Source: an uncultured Slackia sp.
Lineage (GTDB): Bacteria > Actinomycetota > Coriobacteriia > Coriobacteriales > Eggerthellaceae
DNA: 64,000 bases
Assembly (NCBI RefSeq): GCF_934630525.1
Contig: NZ_CAKTVX010000003.1
Span: forward strand, 240,032-304,031
Reading direction: 5' to 3'
In this document: one piece after another, positions 60,417-64,000 of the stretch
How the letters are laid out: every line of letters begins with the position of its first letter
How positions within the stretch are numbered: position 1 is the stretch's first letter
Translations under genes and position numbers: made by a program
The notes under the pieces: model-generated
What the model was told of the DNA's origin: nothing
Database searches by the model: none
What the model saw: only the letters and a program-made list of their open reading frames with translations

Positions 60417-61970
60417 TTAAGCGAGGTCTTTGGCAATCGCTTCGCCCGTGAGGCGACCCATTGACAATCCAACGGAATTCGAGCAATGGCGCACGAAGCT
60501 ACGGTTATACATGAATCGATGCGTGAGCTCTCCAATTGCCCACAGGCCTTCGATGGCGTTGCCGGCGTCATCGATAACACGGCAGTCGCTATCGGTTTTC
60601 AAACCTCCCATAGTCGTGACGTACGAGGGAACATAACTCACGAGGTAGTAGGGGCCCTCGCCGTACGCAATCGCCTTTTCGACGGATTTTCCGTATTCGT
60701 CCTCAGCAGAACCTTCGGCGAATGCCTGATACGAAGCGAACGTTTCGGTGAGCGCCGCAGCACCCATAGCCGATGCGAGATCGTCGATGGTATCGGCCTT
60801 AATGACGTCTCCGGTCGAAATGCCCTTCTCAAGAATCTCGCACGCCTCGGCATTCGTGCTATCGAAAAGCGCGTAATACGGAGCAGCATCGTGATCGGCC
60901 ATGCTCGAGGCGAGCAGGATTCCCGGACCAGCTTCGTTGACGAAACGCTTGCCCTGGGCGTCAACGAGCATCTTGCTCGCAACTCCGCCACCCTCGAGGG
61001 GCTTAGTAGACAAAGACATATCAACGAGCGTCGCGAAAGACGGATCGGCTTCGGTGAGCTTCCTGGAGGGCATGATATTGAAAGGAATCACCCAGCAATT
61101 GTCATAAAGTGCTGCGCCCACAGTCTTTCCCATGGTAATGCCGTCGCCGGTGTTCATCGCATTGCCCAAATACTGGAAACCGATTTTTTCAACCGATGGA
61201 ACAAACTTGTTGAGATAGTCGACGCTTCCGCCAAAACCACCGCATGCAAGAACCGTCGCTTTCGCCGCAACGGTCTTAGTTTTACCGTTCGACTGCAGAA
61301 CAACGCCTGTGACTTTGCCATCTTCGGCTACCAGCTCGGTCGCCTCATGCTCAAGCAGAATTTCGACGCCCGCGCCTTCCAAGGCTGCAGTCATCTTCTC
61401 GGTAATGAGCTGACCAGCGGCCTTCGAGGCATCAGCGCTGGTATCGGGCCATACGGTATCGGTCCCAACCTTTTCTTTAGTGAACGATTGAATAAAATCG
61501 ATTCCCGTTTTCTCAACCCAATTCACCGTCTCGCAGCTCGCCTGCATAAGCGCTTTCACGCGATCGTAATCGGGGTAGGGCGCATCGATTTTGCCGGTCT
61601 CGGTTGCCTTTTTGAAACGAGCGAGGAACTCATCCATGGTGTCGGTCGTTTCGGAAACGAACTGCCAGAATTCCTCGTTTTCGACACCCTGATAAATCGA
61701 AACATTGCCCTTCGAAGTCTGGAACGAAATGCCCAAAGTCGGCGACTTCTCTACGAGCACGACTTTCGCGCCATTTTGGGCAGCGGCAAGCGCGCACGCC
61801 TCACCAGCAAGGCCCGACCCGATAACCGCGATATCGGTTTCGATAACCCCGCCCTTTGGTTTTTCCTCGTCAGACTGCTTCGAGGCGGCACCCGAACATC
61901 CCGCCAATGCAAAACTTCCGCCAAGAATTGCAGCGCCCGCGCAGAACGACCTACGATTAATAGTCTTCAT
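60417..61970 (-). CDS. Lipoprotein FAD-dependent reductase (fumarate reductase-like)
   Basis: 517-aa exported flavoprotein. Twin-arginine motif NRRSFCAG, lipobox LAGC (Cys25), FAD motif GSGLAG (51-56), and a C-terminal GLWAIGELTHRFMYNR block that differs from the usual GLYAxGE, hinting at a different substrate. No FMN_bind domain. The stop lies 27 bp from the convergent LuxR stop. ATG 61970 has AGGAGGG just upstream. Divergent from the nucleobase permease gene. Confidence 0.88.
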   Translation of the reverse strand: MKTINRRSFCAGAAILGGSFALAGCSGAASKQSDEEKPKGGVIETDIAVIGSGLAGEACALAAAQNGAKVVLVEKSPTLGISFQTSKGNVSIYQGVENEEFWQFVSETTDTMDEFLARFKKATETGKIDAPYPDYDRVKALMQASCETVNWVEKTGIDFIQSFTKEKVGTDTVWPDTSADASKAAGQLITEKMTAALEGAGVEILLEHEATELVAEDGKVTGVVLQSNGKTKTVAAKATVLACGGFGGSVDYLNKFVPSVEKIGFQYLGNAMNTGDGITMGKTVGAALYDNCWVIPFNIMPSRKLTEADPSFATLVDMSLSTKPLEGGGVASKMLVDAQGKRFVNEAGPGILLASSMADHDAAPYYALFDSTNAEACEILEKGISTGDVIKADTIDDLASAMGAAALTETFASYQAFAEGSAEDEYGKSVEKAIAYGEGPYYLVSYVPSYVTTMGGLKTDSDCRVIDDAGNAIEGLWAIGELTHRFMYNRSFVRHCSNSVGLSMGRLTGEAIAKDLA

Positions 61971-62314
61971 TTTCCCTCCTCCTTATATGCGGCATTCGAC
62001 CAGCCGCGCAGCTTCATGATGCCCGAAATGCACGAACACCTTGTCGCACGAAAAGAATGAGCAGGTGAGAAAGCGTGAGCAACGAGCAGGAACGGCATAA
62101 AGAACGAAGGAGTCTCGGGTATCGAGCTCGACGAGGGGCGCATTCTGAATCCCATTCGCCACCGAGATCAGACAAGGAGCAAGGCCGCAGCGCGATTCGA
62201 ATCGTTCTCGAAAAAGAATACGTTTGCTGGTCAAAAATCTTATTTTGACTTCTTCAAAATAGCGTGGTGGAGTGTTATTTTCTTCTCTTAATGTGCTTTC
62301 AGAAAGGGATGCCA
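61971..62314. other. Divergent promoter region of flavoprotein and permease genes
   Basis: 344 bp with no supported gene apart from the dyad at 62241-62261. It contains the start regions of both flanking genes. Confidence 0.5.
62241..62261. promoter_or_regulatory. Inverted repeat upstream of the NCS2 permease
   Basis: TATTTTGA (62241-62248) and TCAAAATA (62254-62261) are perfect arms separated by 5 bp, 53 bp before the permease start. Candidate operator or promoter overlap. Confidence 0.45.
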
Positions 62315-63802
62315 ATGACAGACGAAAAACAGGAGGTCGCGGCGCAGGCTCAAGCGAAAGAGCCCGCGGGCGAATCTCCGAAAGAGACCCCCGAGAAAAC
62401 GAGGTCGCTCGGCGTATTCTCGTTCGAGGGCGACATGCCGCTCGCGCAAGCAATCCCCTTGGGCTTGCAGCACGTTCTGGCGATGTTCGTGGGCAATTTG
62501 ACGCCGCTTCTTATCGTGACGAGCGCGTGCGGATTGGCCGGCGCCGAATTCGCCGACGTGCAGCTTTCCCTGCTGCAAAACGCCATGTGGATCGCGGGCG
62601 TCGTAACGCTCGTCCAGCTTTTCGGCATTGGCCCGATCGGCGGCAAGGTGCCCATCATTATGGGCACGTCTTCAGGCTTCATCGGCGTGTTTAACTCGGT
62701 GGCCGCATCGATGGGCGGCGGCCTTATCGCCTATGGCGCCATCATGGGCGCATCGCTCATCGGCGGTTTGTTCGAGGCTGTTCTGGGCTTCTTCCTAAAA
62801 CCCCTGCGCCGCTTCTTCCCGGCAGTTGTTACGGGTACCGTCGTGCTTTCCATCGGCTTAAGCCTTATCAGCGTCGGCGTGAACGCCTTCGGCGGCGGCA
62901 ACACCGCGCCTGACTTCGGCTCGTTCGAGAATCTGTGCTTGGCGCTCATCGTGCTCATCGTCATTCTCGCCGTGAAGCATGCGACCACAGGCTTTGTAAG
63001 CGCCTCTTCCATTTTGGCTGGCATTATCGTGGGATACGTCGTCGCCGGCATCATGGGCCTGGTGCTTCCTACGACTGGCGTGACCGCCGATGGCGTGGAA
63101 TACACCAAGGCATGGGTTCTGAACTGGGATAAGGTCGCTGCGGCGTCATGGTTCGCCATTCCGAACCTACTGCCCGTTATGCCCGTCTTCGACATGCGAG
63201 CCATTGCGCCCGTGCTGGTGATGTTCATCGTCACGGCCGTCGAGACCGTCGGCGACATTTCGGGCGTCACGCAAGGCGGCATGAATCGCGAGGCTACCGA
63301 CAAGGAGCTTTCCGGCGGCGTTATGTGCGACGGCTTGGGCTCGTCGCTCGCGGCCATGTTCGGCGTGCTGCCCAATACTTCGTTCAGCCAGAACGTCGGC
63401 CTGGTCACCATGACCAAAATGGTCAATCGCAAGGCCCTGGCCTGCGGCGCCGTATTCCTGATTCTGTGCGGCTTGTGCCCGAAGCTCGGCGCCGTGGTCT
63501 CCATCATGCCCCAGTCGGTCCTCGGCGGCGCAGCCGTTATGATGTTCGCCTCCATCGTGGTGAGCGGCATTCAGCTGATCACGCGCGAACCCCTTACGCC
63601 GCGCAACTTGAGCATCGTTTCCGTCGCGCTCGGCCTTGGCTACGGCATTGGCGCGAACCCCGCCGTTCTGGCCGGTTCGCCCGAGTTCGTTGGCCTGATT
63701 TTCGGCGGCTCCGGCATTGTTGCCGCAGCTGCGGTCGCCATCATCTTGAACATCGTGCTCCCCAAAGACGAGAAGGCGCCCGAAAAAGACGCGAACGCCT
63801 AG
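62315..63802 (+). CDS. NCS2-family nucleobase (xanthine/uracil) permease
   Basis: 495 aa with about 12-14 helices. Family motifs are ETVGDISGVTQGG (the acidic ligand helix) and SQNVGLVTMTKMVNR (the NxGxxxxT motif), with an N-terminal QHVLAMFVGNLTP. Closest in pattern to xanthine/uracil transporters; specificity not resolved. AAAGGG precedes ATG 62315 by 6 bp, preferred to ATG 62309. Confidence 0.92.
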   Translation: MTDEKQEVAAQAQAKEPAGESPKETPEKTRSLGVFSFEGDMPLAQAIPLGLQHVLAMFVGNLTPLLIVTSACGLAGAEFADVQLSLLQNAMWIAGVVTLVQLFGIGPIGGKVPIIMGTSSGFIGVFNSVAASMGGGLIAYGAIMGASLIGGLFEAVLGFFLKPLRRFFPAVVTGTVVLSIGLSLISVGVNAFGGGNTAPDFGSFENLCLALIVLIVILAVKHATTGFVSASSILAGIIVGYVVAGIMGLVLPTTGVTADGVEYTKAWVLNWDKVAAASWFAIPNLLPVMPVFDMRAIAPVLVMFIVTAVETVGDISGVTQGGMNREATDKELSGGVMCDGLGSSLAAMFGVLPNTSFSQNVGLVTMTKMVNRKALACGAVFLILCGLCPKLGAVVSIMPQSVLGGAAVMMFASIVVSGIQLITREPLTPRNLSIVSVALGLGYGIGANPAVLAGSPEFVGLIFGGSGIVAAAAVAIILNIVLPKDEKAPEKDANA

Positions 63803-63879
63803 CGAGTTGAACCAGCGGCTCAGGGTTGGCTTTCAGGCCCTCGGCTCCTTGATTCAAATCGCTCGTATGCACTCCAACA

Positions 63880-63923
63880 AACGGCCCTTTGTTTCTCCCG
63901 CGAGAGACAAAGGGCCGTTCTTT
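63880..63923 (+). terminator. Intrinsic terminator after the permease
   Basis: AACGGCCCTTTGT (63880-63892) pairs perfectly with ACAAAGGGCCGTT (63907-63919), followed by CTTT. Confidence 0.9.
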
Positions 63924-63954
63924 AGGCATATAGGACAAAAAGTGTGTCTCATCT

Positions 63955-63985
63955 AGGGGCATCGGCGCAGGTCGATGCCCCTTTC
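63955..63985 (+). terminator. Second terminator hairpin near the right edge
   Basis: AGGGGCATCG (63955-63964) pairs perfectly with CGATGCCCCT (63973-63982), then TT. It may be the end of a second short transcript or a backup terminator. Confidence 0.6.
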
Positions 63986-64000
63986 TCGTTCGTTTAAATT

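Overview
The window looks like chromosome of an anaerobic, high-GC, gut-type actinobacterium of the class Coriobacteriia, most likely Eggerthellales. The grounds are the many secreted Tat-signal flavoproteins of the fumarate/urocanate reductase type, each next to a LuxR regulator fused to a multi-span membrane domain, together with a selenocysteine formate dehydrogenase/hydrogenase-4 operon. The assignment is inference from gene content; no rRNA or tRNA gene was recognised.

Layout. 1-12.6 kb holds three respiratory flavoprotein units: a flavoprotein with a tri-heme lipoprotein cytochrome, a lipoprotein flavoprotein, and a reductase with two FMN domains plus an FAD domain. Three membrane LuxR regulators (one frameshifted) and an IS3-family relic lie among them. 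12.6-18.0 kb is minus-strand housekeeping: nitroreductase, ArsC/Spx-like protein, RuvC, a MerR regulator and a zinc peptidase lipoprotein. 18.0-28.0 kb is AT-richer and plasmid-like: about 4.5 kb almost without genes, a ParA/ribbon-helix-helix/unknown-protein operon, an archaeo-eukaryotic-type primase and a tyrosine recombinase.

28.4-32.0 kb carries an NhaC-type antiporter, a small membrane protein, a RelB/DinJ-PIN toxin-antitoxin pair and an orphan Phd/YefM antitoxin. 32.2-47.8 kb is a complete formate hydrogenlyase-2 type operon (HydN-like ferredoxin, Sec-FdhF, HyfA-J, HycI protease, FocA) followed by a DUF3343 putative Se/S carrier. Formate enters or leaves through FocA, FdhF oxidises it, HyfA/HyfH ferredoxins pass electrons to the [NiFe] hydrogenase HyfG/HyfI, and HyfB-F is an ion-translocating membrane arm. 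48-51.4 kb is an FMN-riboswitch-controlled RibU-ECF riboflavin transporter, fitting a cell that makes many flavoproteins. 51.4-64 kb has two FMN split-barrel proteins, an AGCS symporter, a CstA-type transporter, two more flavoproteins around another LuxR, and an NCS2 nucleobase permease.

The most striking structure is a strictly 8-bp-phased repeat array (22103-22654) directly upstream of parA. Across 69 consecutive octamer registers, 65 carry TA at positions 5-6 (consensus about TNGCTATY). Further arrays sit right after the operon (24240-24327), in the gene-poor region, and also outside it at 14.9 kb and 47.8 kb. I read this as the centromere of a ParA/ribbon-helix-helix partition system with dispersed sites. 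That is an inference, and the octamer periodicity itself is directly visible.
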